A stretch of 64,000 nucleotides of DNA, from positions 3,743,172 to 3,807,171 of the forward strand of contig NW_002060945.1 in assembly GCF_000150275.1 (NCBI RefSeq). Direction: 5' to 3'. Under the pieces are notes generated by a model. That model was not told the DNA's origin. It saw only the letters and a program-made list of their open reading frames with translations, and ran no database searches. Position 1 is the stretch's first letter; each line of letters begins with the position of its first letter. The stretch is from Trichoplax adhaerens. Its lineage: Eukaryota > Placozoa > Uniplacotomia > Trichoplacea > Trichoplacidae. Positions 43,217 through 60,654 of the stretch are shown piece by piece. The translations under genes and the position numbers were made by a program.

Positions 43217-45137
43217 AATTCGCAATCTCTGGTCATGAATAGTCCAGTTGAATAATTCTGATTACGTTTACTCTTTTTGACAGATTGACTGACTACTGTA
43301 CGCTAGCTATTTATAACATATATATCCACTGTATATATATATATATATGATGCAGTGCCACAAACTGAAGTTGTATATATAATTATAATCCGATAGATTT
43401 AGAACACTTCGATCCTCAGCGAACACTACTGTAACAGTACTAGTTGTACTGTACTATGGACTGCTAGAAAGAAGAGCCGGACTGATGACTTCCTTACAGA
43501 CGGACTTATCTTCCCAAATAAGGCCGTAAATATCGCCAAATGACTATTTAAATATGAATCTTCCATGTCGGTTTTCGAAATCACAGGTACTAATTTAAAT
43601 AGTATCTACGATCTTATAGAACTATTTTCAAGCAGAACTTTGTAATAGATAATAAGATTTAATGGAATATGACTTAATTGAATTGAGAAAATATCAGTCG
43701 ACTTTTTGCATACTGAAGTATTGCCATAACGAAAGTGTTTGGCACAATGCAGTATCTGGGCGAATTGAGGCTGGAAACATCTGTCCATCAGGCCGTAGCG
43801 ATCGGCAACAGTTCGGTCCGACTCGACTCAATGTGTCTTCGAGGCAGAGCCGTTCGACTCAGAGTTTTTCCCTTGGGTACACTGTACTGTATGGCAGATG
43901 ACAAGATATAAGGGCATATCAATAATTTTGCCTAGATATAATCTTTTGATTAATTAGAAAATAGAAAATACCGGACTGCTGTCCAATAAAAGGCCAATTT
44001 TTTTTCACTTTTCTAAGGTAAATTCTGGAGAATTATTAATTAAGAAGCTGTGCGACATTCACCAAGTGAGTGGGTGAGCGTGTGCTCTTTACGGTATCTA
44101 TCGAAATCTATAAAAAAAATACGACTGGCGTAACGCTCCTGGAATATTAAAGTAACGAACTGTAAATGGGCATAGAAGTAGAGTGCAGCACAGTACTGTA
44201 TCGTAAATTTCCCTTCAGGTTTCGGATTTGTTTCGAATTTTTTTTACAGTACATGTCCGCGTTGAGGGAGTAAATGATAATCTCTATATAATCTTTTATG
44301 TTATCGGGATTATGCTAAGACGCATGGCGAAACTAGTCATTGAGAATAGCAGGAGAGGACTTGATGACAAATCAAGTATACATAACATTATAGAATGAGT
44401 TGCAGACTTTCTGGAAATATCTGTTAGACCCGCCACGTAACAGCATAATAAAGCGTTCTTGATAACAAATTAATAGGTAGAGGTTAAGAATTTCTACATT
44501 ATGGTTATCAAAGGATAAATCATAGTCAAATCTCGCATCATTAACTTTTAAACTTTTAAGGACAGTAGTATCCCTGCAATTTTTGAGCGAATAAGTTTAA
44601 TATTATTACTAGCTGATCGCAGTATATTGGTAATTAAACGAATGAATTTTTAATTCTTCATGGCATAACACAGCTCACAAGTGTTACTCCGAACTGAGGT
44701 CACATACGTGTAATGAATTAAAATGAAAAATCATAAATGTAAAGACTCAGTAACAACATCATAATAATTTAACACATCTTAGATAAATTGTCTAAAAGCT
44801 GCTCTTATTATGCTACTACACTATTGCGTCATCGGAATCTGCAAAAGTAGAAGACATTAATAATTGTGTACAGTACAATAGACAATCTTTCACGACAAGA
44901 GCAGCAGTTAAGTTTTAATTAATTTAATTTATTAAGCAGTAGAATGAGTTAATCGATGCTATATATACCCGTGAAGAATAAAAATTTTGAGTAAGATGGA
45001 TTTTAACCGTATTTATACTTGATCGTTTTGAAATGTTTAATAGCCTTGAAATTCGTACTTTATAAGTTATCAATTATGAATGAACGAGTTGATAAAAGGT
45101 GAGCCATTGGATTGTATCGTAGCTTTGTTTTACACCC
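43217..45137. other. Spacer between NBEAL-like start and ABCB gene A end
   Basis: Contains the NBEAL-like promoter region and the 3' flank of ABCB gene A. A TA dinucleotide run is at about 43332-43348 and TACTGTAC words are at 43430-43460 and 44190. From about 44660 the sequence is related to 53459 onward, the matching flank of ABCB gene B, first diverged and then almost identical from about 44980. No additional gene is recognised; the 79-codon plus-strand frame at 43662-43901 lacks support. Confidence 0.55.
43332..43348. repeat. TA dinucleotide microsatellite
   Basis: An uninterrupted alternating TA run of about eight units in the spacer upstream of the NBEAL-like gene. Confidence 0.75.
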
Positions 45138-51378
<6,241 letters not shown>

Positions 51379-53946
51379 CTATAATATTATATACTGTCAA
51401 TCGGTGTCCATTTATATCGTACAGGTTAGCAGAAATAGCAAATGGAAACAATTGCTAAAATAGCACAAATACTGTGGTACTGTTGCATGTACATGCACTT
51501 GATAACAAATTTCTGTTAAATAAGTGGCAATTTTCGTACCACAGGGCTAGCTATCACCAAGCAAATTTATTGCCAATAAACAAACATTCATGAAATATCA
51601 TTGTTCGTATTGGAGTAAATTTAGTAGATCACAGCTAGGGTTAACAATCGAAATTATTTTAATTTTAACAGTATACTAGTTTAACATTCTATCGCTTCGC
51701 TGACAGAGATGCTGTATCACAGTTTTAATGTGATGATTATTTTTAAGTTTATAGTATGTAACGAATTTACTGCTTTCAGCCATAGAAAGGATTGCTTGTT
51801 TACAGAGACAACTGTCAAGATAGATTCACAAATATGCTACAAGTATAAACAGATATAGACATAAAATGTAGTATCCCTGTATTGTCATGATGTTATTAAA
51901 AATTACGTTACTGTAAATGATTAAATTAAATGGAGTTAACCCTGAATTAGAACTATACAGCGCATCCCCAGTGATANCACGCCTTTTTACTATTAACATT
52001 ATTGATGAAGTCATTAAATCACAATCTGATTCTATTCATCGTTGCCATTGGCTACGACATTCTCACATTAATGAATTAATTAAATTAGCAGTAAATTAGA
52101 TAAATCAAGAGAATTAATTAATAAACTTGCTACTTAATAGAAATCTGAGAAATCACACGACAGTGCTCGGTATTATGATCGTAGTTATTCGCTTCGGAAA
52201 AGATTGATTCAGATGCCACTGAGATTTCTATAATCTACTGTATATGTTATTACATAAAAAAACACCACCGGCGTAATACAGTACTCTCCTGGAATTTGGG
52301 CAAAGCGTTTTAATTGACTACCTCGGTCTATGCTTCGCTTATTATTACGCGTGCTATACAGTACTCTACGTTTCTTTTGTGAAGAATAGTGTCATAGTAT
52401 TCTAGTTCTATTCTGTAACGTAGTGCGACCAAATCACTTATATGCTGCTTGCTACTCCGTTTATATGCAAAAAGTTTAAAATATATTTTGTTTGAGTTTA
52501 GTATATAGCACCGTTTATGTTATTGTTATTGATGATGATTAATACAGTACACCACCAATTTTACGGTCACCATAAAACTACAACCCTTCCGGATAATTTA
52601 CTAAATCAGTTATTATTGAAGTTTTGCATAGGACACCATACAATATAAGTGTAACTAGGAAAATCAATAGGATGCTGACATGAGTAGGGTGGCCGAAGAA
52701 TCGGTGGTGTACTGTATTAGATTGAGCTTAATCATTCAATAGCTAATGTGATTAAAGTACTGCATACGAATATGCCTCAATTACAGAGCTAAAGGAGAGC
52801 TGCATGGATTTCTGTAAATCCTAAAATGGATTATAGAGATAAAAAAAGTCTATGGAACCAAACTGAGTATCATCGATTGCTGGCAAGCATAACGCGCACC
52901 AGACAATCTGAATACTGTATTATCACTATCAGTCTTCTAATATTTTCTAATTATGTTGTGTTGTATCTCGTAATGTCAGCAATAAAATAATGCGAAGGCA
53001 TTGCAAGTATAATGCAGAGTGAGTATATAACGTATGCAGCAATAGAGGTCCTGGAAGGTCAGACTACTACTGTAGAATGCGGTTTTGTGTGTTAATAGTA
53101 AATAAATAATAGTTCGCTTCGACTTCTTTTGTGATTAATTCAAAATCTCTTAGGTGCTGTGAATATATTTTCAACTAATTACCTACCAGCTACATAATTT
53201 ACGGTAACGTATTCGTACGAGTCATAATTTCTTGAACCTTATGAGAACATCTAATAAATTCTTAGGGTGATAGCACGATAAAAGCATTTTTACACTGCAG
53301 TAAGTTCATGAGAAGGTTAATCAAAAGGATAAACAGTAATAATTATACATAATTAACTTTGTTAACATTTTTTAATTAGCAACAGCATACTTGCAATCTA
53401 AAGATAGCCAGTTTAGTATTACTAGTTAATGATAATATGTTGACAACGAATAGACTTCAGGGCTCAACACAGCTCACACAAATGCTACTCTGAACAATCG
53501 AGATTACATGTTATAAATTAAAGTAAAAAAATCAGGTAAGTCTAAAGATCTAGTAATAGCAATATAGTAATTTAATATAGCTTAAATTAAAGTAATTGTC
53601 TAAACTGCCCTTGCTAATATACTGAATTTATGATAATAACTTCGCTATTGAAATCTACAAAAAGTAGAATGCATTAATAATTTGTACAGTAGTACAATCT
53701 TTCGTTACGAGATTAGCTGCTAAATTTTGATAAAATCTGATAAATAGTCTAATAAACCAATCAGTACTACATACACATGAAGAATAAAAATTTTGAGTAA
53801 GATGGATTTTAACCGTATTTATACTTGATCGTTTTGAAATGTTTAATAGCCTTGAAATTCGTACTTTATAAGTTATCAATTATGAATGAACAAGTTGATA
53901 AAAGGTGAGCCGCCATTGGATTGTATCGTAGTTTCATTTTACACCC
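51379..53946. other. Spacer between ABCB gene A and ABCB gene B
   Basis: Should hold the first exon and promoter of gene A and the 3' flank of gene B. I could not find a counterpart of gene B's first coding exon (59256-59401) here. From about 53459 the sequence matches the 3' flank of gene A, first diverged and then almost identical from about 53775. One ambiguous base lies at 51976. Short frames around 51826-52099 are not supported as genes. Confidence 0.5.
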
Positions 53947-56900
53947 TTAAACTTGAGTGTTCTGTAATTTAAAGTAAACGCCTTCTTTTGCGATTAATTC
54001 ATCATGTGTACCGAATTCTATAATCTTCCCTTTTTGAAATACGGCTATACCATCAGCGTTTCGAATGGTAGATAACCGATGAGCTATGACGATACAAGTA
54101 CGCCCTTCTCGAGCTTTATCTAAAGCTGCTTGTACTATCTATTAATTATAATTAATTATGAATAGTTTAAAAACGATAAGATAATCTAAAAATATAATAG
54201 AGTAAAGTTTATAATGTATAAAATAGTCTTTACCTTTTCACTTTCAGTATCTAATGCAGATGTGGCTTCGTCTAACAGAAGAATACGCGGCTTCCTAACA
54301 AGAGCACGAGCTATAGCAATACGCTGTTTTTGACCACCTGACATCTGTGTACCTTTTTCACCTACTAAAGTTTCGTAACTCTAAAATGCAAATATATCAT
54401 TATCATAATAAGTTCATATTTATAATTGCAAAATAACATAAAAATATTATGTATGTCGTATTTAAATACCTCAGGCAGACCCTGAATAAAATCATGGATA
54501 TTAGCAGATTTTGCAGCAGTTATAATGTCGTCTCGAGTTAGGGTTCTGGAATTATCTCCGTAAGAAATATTCTCTGCAATCGTTGTGTTAAATAAGATAG
54601 GTTCCTGCTGTACAATACCCATTAATGATCTAAGCCATTTTATATTGATATTCCTAATTTCTTTTCCACCGACGGTCTACATTAAGGTAATATTAAAATC
54701 CAATGTATTTTGAATATTAAATATACTATATGTTGTTTATATTTTATAAGTAGTATTGAAAAGAGTGAAAATGCGCGATATTGGTACAGTAATCAGAAAT
54801 AGCTATGCTCTTACAACACTGCCAGAAGCTGTATCGTAGAATCGTTCCAATAAAGCAACCGATGTACTTTTACCACAACCGCTAGTACCGACAAGAGCAA
54901 TAGTCTGGCCAGGTTTTACTTTAAACGTAATTCCATCTAGTACAGGTATCGTTGGACGTGTAGGATAATTAAAGTTAACATTCTCAAATTTAATGGTAGT
55001 ATCGTTCTCATTCTGTTTCGTGTGTATTAAAAAAACAGTACCATTGCGTTAATCTCATGGTTAATAAGAAATTTTTGTGGAAGATTATACAGGTATTTAC
55101 CGTTCGTTCTCCACCTTCATTTTCGACATTGATCTTTGATTCACGTTCGAGAATAGCAAAGAGCCTAGCTGCTGACTGTTTCGCTTTAGAATAGTCTGGT
55201 ACAAAGGAACTTGTCTGACCAAGCGAAAGCGCACCAAAGACAATAGCAGAAAATACCCTGTTAAATGATAAGTAATTGTCTTAAAAGAAATCTCCTAAAA
55301 GTCATTAAAGTAGTGTTTAATTTAGAACTTGACGAACTTGAACATATCTGCGAAATTCATTTGATTATTAGCAACTAGGAAAGCTCCAAAACGGAAAGCG
55401 GCAGCATAAGTGAAGAAAATAACGGCTTGAGAGAATCCATATGCAAGACCGTAAACATGTGCTTGAATTAACGATTTACTACATGAAAGAAAAACTCTTA
55501 GTTATTTTAAGCACGAAATAGATAACGTATATATTGTGCTCAAGCTATACCGTAACATCACTTTCAAATTCTTAGTATACGCAGCAATAATTTTGTTTTC
55601 CAAATTTAGTGATTCAACAGTACGAATATTTTCCAATGCTTCAGTAGATACCTGTAATAGAGATAAAATAAGTAAAAATGCTTATATAACAGCTTAAATT
55701 CACATTTTATATCGTTGAAGTTTCCGACCTCAGCAGCTTTATCGGCAGCATCTTTGTTCTTTTTTGCACCTCCAATGAAGACTCGCATTTGAATAGCACC
55801 GGAAACAACGATGAAAGGTACGCAACCAAGAATTACTAGAGCGAGTTTCCAGCCGTACACAAACGCTATTACTAAGGCAGCTACCATAGATACGATAGAT
55901 TGTATTACAGCGCCTAAACGAGTTCCTGTAGCTCCTTTAACTTCCGAAGCATCAGTAGCTAAACGATTACATAAAGCCCCGGTAGTGTGTGACTGTTCAT
56001 CAAACCATCCGATTTCCTATTACGATATTTACGTAAATATTATTATAAATTGAGGTTTCGTCTAATCGTGGTTAGTATTTAATTCTTTTAAGCGACTATT
56101 TACATATACGTGTATAATATCCCTAATGTTTGTATTACTTGTTTTAGGATTGCCCTAAATGTTTGTGATCTTAATCTTTTTGTCATATATTCGCCTGAAA
56201 TTCCGTACATAAGCGTTTGTAAAAATACTGATATTCCAGAGACAGACCCTAATACTAAAAACATTAAACTCCAAAATGTTGCATCGCTTTCTCGTTTTAC
56301 AGGATCGCATTCGGCGAATACCTAAATATATAATATTATTGTTTGTAAAATGAGTTCAGAAAACTTTTACTTATCGCAACTTTTTGTAGTATTGTAGGTA
56401 GTGACTTACAGCGATAATTTCACTAAAAAGTATAGCAAATACAGGCATAACAGATCCTTGTCCAATGGCTCCGAGAGTACCAATAAAGATATAACCTAAT
56501 TCATCTTTGTTTAGTCTCATGATCTTTAAGAACGATACTGGAGGTAAATCTTCTTTTTCTTCTTCTTCTTCTTTTTGCACGTCTGAACTAGCGCCTAATT
56601 AAAATCAAGTCTAAATCAAGTGCTCTACACGATAACACTAGCNNNNNNNNNNNNNNNNNNNNNNNNNNNNNNNNNNNNNNNNNNNNNNNNNNGTTCTTGG
56701 CACAGTGGGCGCTGTTCAAGAACAGTAATCGCAACATCAGACTTTATCATACCGAATACAGAGCCTAATTTCATACTTCTTACGATACCATGATACACAC
56801 AGCACGTAAGTTTGAGTACTATAGTGTAGTGTAACATTCAGTAGCTCGAAATTATGTAAAGCTTCAAGATATTACTATGTACTGTACAGTATTGTTATAA

Positions 56901-57950
56901 GCGAAATAATAAAAAGCAAGTGATTATGATAACACTTTGTTGAGTCATAAAACATTCCATCAATTTAGTTAAATTTTATCGTGTATAGCATTAAATGATT
57001 CTGCAAACAAACACCGTACGGTACCATAATAACTTGAGTTTAATGTAAATAAAATCTAACATTCTGGAATGGTAAATAAATCGTAAGGAATTAAAATATA
57101 GCTATCACAGAATTACTGATATCATCCTATAGCTGCAATTAATAGGTTCAGCTGAGAATAAAGTAAAGATGTGAATGTGAATTCTTGCCTATGGAAGCAT
57201 ATTTACGAAATAAATCAAGAAACGAACGTATGATACTACTTACTGCATTGTATTCGTACTATACATTGCGTGCTTACAATACTGTCATTTTAATTACCAA
57301 TTGAAAATATGGCACACTCTTTTCGACAACTTCTTCTTCTTCTTCTTTCCTGTAACATTTATCAATCGATATACATTAAGATCAATACAGGATAGATAGC
57401 AATCTTGTCCATTGCATAGGTTAACAAGCATACTAAATGGTAATCACTTGAGATTAATAAAGCACTGTTTTCACTTGGTCAACTTTTTAGGAAACATAGC
57501 AGTCAGGTACAGTTTACAGCACAGTATTACATTACAACGCCAGCTGCAATGTCGAAGTTACTCAAACAGCAAGAACGTGGAAGGTATAAACAAACATGTA
57601 ATAACTTCAATATCCTTATATGGCTATATTTTTGTGATTTTTGTAAGAAATCTTAGTAGCCCGCGGCTTGAATTTGGCAGCGCTTTTGTATACGCAGCAA
57701 CTACCCAAATCGAAATCACCCCGACGGTCGATAGCTGTACACAAACATACTATAGCATATAAACAGACATGAATGTAATGTCCTTATATGGTCATATTTA
57801 TCATGGTTTTTGTTTTAAATTTTGGACTAGGTCACAAGTCTGTGATTTATTTTCCTAGAGGGAGGCAACTGCCAAAATCGAAATTGCTCAACCTATTGAC
57901 CCATAAGGTTATGCATTATAAGTCAGTACCATATAGCACAATAGACTATG

Positions 57951-57987
<37 letters not shown>

Positions 57988-59401
57988 ATGTCCTTATATG
58001 GTCATCATAGGTCGTGATTTCTCCTAACAAAGCCACTACGTTTCATTGTGCAGTTTCGTTAACTGTAAACTATAGTGAAAAGTAAAAAGTACATAGTACT
58101 GTACTGTACAGTATAATGTTTAGTGTAAAACAGCTCGCTATCATTTGTGTAAATATATAGTAAAGTATAGAGACATGTCACGTCGGCGGTTTGATTGATC
58201 AAACTTTGATGAAAGTAGTACTTAGTACTGTAAAAGAATGTCGGTGTTGCTGTACTGTACCGTACTGTACTGTACAGTAAAATAATTGAGTGTGAACTTT
58301 AGCAAAAAAACTTGCCGAAATTTTGAATTATCCTGTTATTAAACTACAAGCTGTATCAACGTATCTATGAAGTAGCGCAGTCCTGGATATACAGTACTGC
58401 TATACGACAAATGGGCTATTTCGTTCACTAGATAAACGAGTACTAATAGAATAATTCAATAGAATTCTATCATACTGTTATCTGATGTATATTAATGTTT
58501 TATGATTGTTTTTTGGATACTTACTATGTACAGTTGTACAGCACGTTGCTAGATAAGTAAGATTGCAAGACGCTGTCTTTGACAGCGGCAAATCATAGAA
58601 TGGTAAGCTTACCTTATACTTTGACTAGATAGTCAAGTGCAACGTGATAAAGAGTAGTCTACAGCATAAGTCACGCTAAAGCGTGCCAGATACTGTATAA
58701 CACACGAATGATGAACAAATCATTAACTCGCAAAATCGAGACGTTCATCGATTTGTCACGACGATACACTAGTAAAATCTTGGGAATATAGTATGATGGG
58801 ATGATGATGGCGTCTAGCAAATTGAATCGGGAATAAACGATTCCCTTTTACAGTTAATTAAGCAAGGCAAGCTATAGTAAAAGTTAAATTAAATAATCAA
58901 CATTTACATTTTCCTACAGTGTACCTGCATGCCTTTACTAAAGTTACCCACTCAAATGAGCATAGTACTATCATCGATTAGTATTCCAATAAATGATAAT
59001 GGTAAAAATCGGTGGGTACCGTATATGCTACTTGGATCAAGCTAGATCTAGTTATTCTTCACCTGAGGATTGCAGATCGAAAAATTTCGAAATTTGCAAT
59101 TACTGATGAAATTCGTCATGAGTTGGGCTCCGCATGGGCCACTAGTAAAAACCTAGCAGTCCACTAGAGTCCACTGTCTCGATTACTCAAAACTGTGTAG
59201 TAGACCATTATTTCTTTCTTATGATGTATAGTTTTCATCATGTTATTTAACTTACTTGCGTTTCTGGAACCATTTCCTCTTTGGCTTTTCTACTGCAACT
59301 TCTGTCTGATCTTGATTATCTTTTCCGGCTTCCAAGTCGATTTCTTTGCTTGAAGCTGCTCGTGATACATTTTCATTGCCTTCGTTTTCTTCTAAGGTCA
59401 T
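53947..59401 (-). CDS. P-glycoprotein-like ABCB transporter, gene B (interrupted by assembly gap)
   Basis: Tandem paralogue of gene A. Seen directly are coding exon 1 at 59256-59401 (48 codons plus two bases; starts [20 protein letters not shown], ends [10 protein letters not shown]), exon 2 at 57298-57349 ([17 protein letters not shown]), and, left of the gap, the end of the linker, all of TMD2 and NBD2 to the stop at 53947-53949. Exon 1 ends with two bases and exon 2 begins with one, so they join in frame. NBD2 keeps Walker [21 protein letters not shown] and [11 protein letters not shown], and the H-loop IAHRLST. TMD1 and NBD1 are absent from the sequence shown; they occupy about 3 kb in gene A and must lie in the 50-N gap at 56643-56692 if the gene is whole. 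Compared with gene A it has an acidic run two residues longer in exon 2, Val-Val for Val-Ile after it, and clustered changes in the last membrane helices. Intron 1 is 1.9 kb. Function: probable ATP-driven exporter. Confidence 0.88.
56643..56692. other. Assembly gap of 50 Ns inside ABCB gene B
   Basis: Fifty consecutive unknown bases. The left side matches gene A up to about 47855. The right side (56693-57297) has no clear match to gene A's TMD1 exons. The number of Ns is therefore a placeholder; roughly 3 kb of TMD1 and NBD1 coding region is expected to be missing. Confidence 0.9.
56693..57297. other. Unassigned sequence right of the gap
   Basis: About 600 bases between the gap and exon 2 of ABCB gene B. 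If contiguous it belongs to intron 2 of that gene, which in gene A is about 500 bases. I see no recognisable TMD1 exon in it. It contains one ACTGTACAGTA word near 56881. Confidence 0.4.
57589..58020. repeat. Three diverged tandem copies in ABCB gene B intron 1
   Basis: The word TCCTTATATGG(C/T)(C/T)AT recurs near 57612, 57780 and 57989, each followed by a T-rich stretch with GTGATTT or GGTTTTTGTTTT. After the first two, AACT(A/G)CC(A/C)AAATCGAAAT follows in order. Unit lengths are about 170 and 210 bases; the GA microsatellite lies at the start of the third copy. The open frames across it come from the repeat. Confidence 0.65.
57955..57984. repeat. GA dinucleotide microsatellite
   Basis: Fifteen uninterrupted GA units in intron 1 of ABCB gene B; likely length-polymorphic. 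Confidence 0.95.
58094..58279. repeat. TACTG/CAGTA palindromic arrays in ABCB gene B intron 1
   Basis: Two head-to-head arrays, at 58094-58113 and 58251-58279, in which tandem TGTAC units run into ACAGTA. Same family as in the spacers further left. Confidence 0.75.
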
Positions 59402-60400
59402 CTTTCTTTACGTTAAGATACTATCATAACACAGCAAATTTTATAATAAATAGTGTTGTAGTAGATTATCAAGAAATTGAGTAATGTGAGAAATGTTCAA
59501 TAAGGATTTGTAGGTTAATTACTCGACTGGAGCGGTAAAAGATGTAAGGCTGAAGTATGAATTCTCAGTCGATTCAAAATGAATTTAAAATTACGGTATA
59601 CTGTACATCAAGTATTACACTACAGTGTATCGTGCACTATCGCTTGTAATAGGAATTTTCTTTTAAGGATGGAACAGTACAGTTCATGTACTCAGTAGCC
59701 TATCGCAATCCCATCCTGTACTTAGCGTACTAGCAATATATATTGAACCATAACAGTGAGTCATAAAAGTGCAAAAGATCTAGGATTTCGGTAAAAACGA
59801 TGTTCTATTCAACTTTTACTTTTATGAGCAATGATGCAATTCTCAATCATGCAGTTTACGACGCTGTATATGGTATAGCATTACCATTATCAATATACTG
59901 TACGTAACAACGCTTTTTTTGGCATGCCGTGCAGAAATTTTACGATTATCACTAAATATCAAAAGAATTCTTCTGCCAGTAATAAAATGTCGGCAAAGCT
60001 ACAAACATTTACTACATTAATGTCATATTATACGTATAGTGTGCCGAGCAAAATAAATACCATTCTTAATTCCGTTACTCGAAAAATGTGACCATACTGC
60101 ATGCAGAAAATGGAGTACAGTAACGTACAAACTGCAGAATACATTCCAACACAACAACGCCCGTAAGTTACCTTTTCCGATGTTCCAAAATATGAGAGGT
60201 AAAATTTTGATGTCAGCTTTCTATGGAGATAGGATAATTGTGACCACGAGCTACGACTATTTGCAACTCATATATTAGACGTTAAGGCACTTCTACCTTA
60301 CCGCTGGGATCCAATTATGAGAAAATATTTGCAATCTCAGCGAATTTAAATTAGTGCCACGATTTAAAAGTGCGCAAAAAAGTCTAAATGTCATACTATA

Positions 60401-60486
60401 CTGTATTGTACACTGTACAGTCCAGTGTATAGTGTACTGTACAATACAGCACAGTGCTATACACTGTACACTGTACACTGTACAGC
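60401..60486. repeat. Inverted repeat plus TACACTG array
   Basis: CTGTATTGTACACTGTACA from 60401 is matched, as its near-perfect reverse complement, by TGTACTGTACAATACAG ending at 60449, giving a potential long hairpin with a short loop. Three tandem TACACTG units follow (60459-60486). Confidence 0.85.
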
Positions 60487-60634
60487 TCAGTGAAATCATC
60501 ATCATCTGCCACTGCCATCTTGGTATTTTAAATATGCAACAATATCGCTCTTGATCGAGTGGTCACGGTGTCACGTGCTCATGGCCACAGGCATGATTCC
60601 TCCTTTCTAGTGACCGTAAACTGTTACAACGTCC

Positions 60635-60654
60635 ATAGTACTGTACAGTACTAT
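60635..60654. repeat. Perfect 20-base palindrome of the GTACTGTAC family
   Basis: The 20 bases centred on CTGTACAG are identical to their reverse complement, with TAGTA and TACTA arms. A looser ACTGTACTATATTGTACAG word follows to 60686. Confidence 0.9.

Noticed and set aside
43662-43901. 79-codon plus-strand open frame
   Set aside because: No family resemblance, no splice partners, and it ends in a GTACTGTA repeat.
53947-56642. Copy B of the ABCB 3' half as a haplotype or assembly duplicate
   Set aside because: Diverged exons and introns in the middle, a diverged 3' flank and a distinct 5' exon pair argue for a real paralogue; the gap means this is not absolute.
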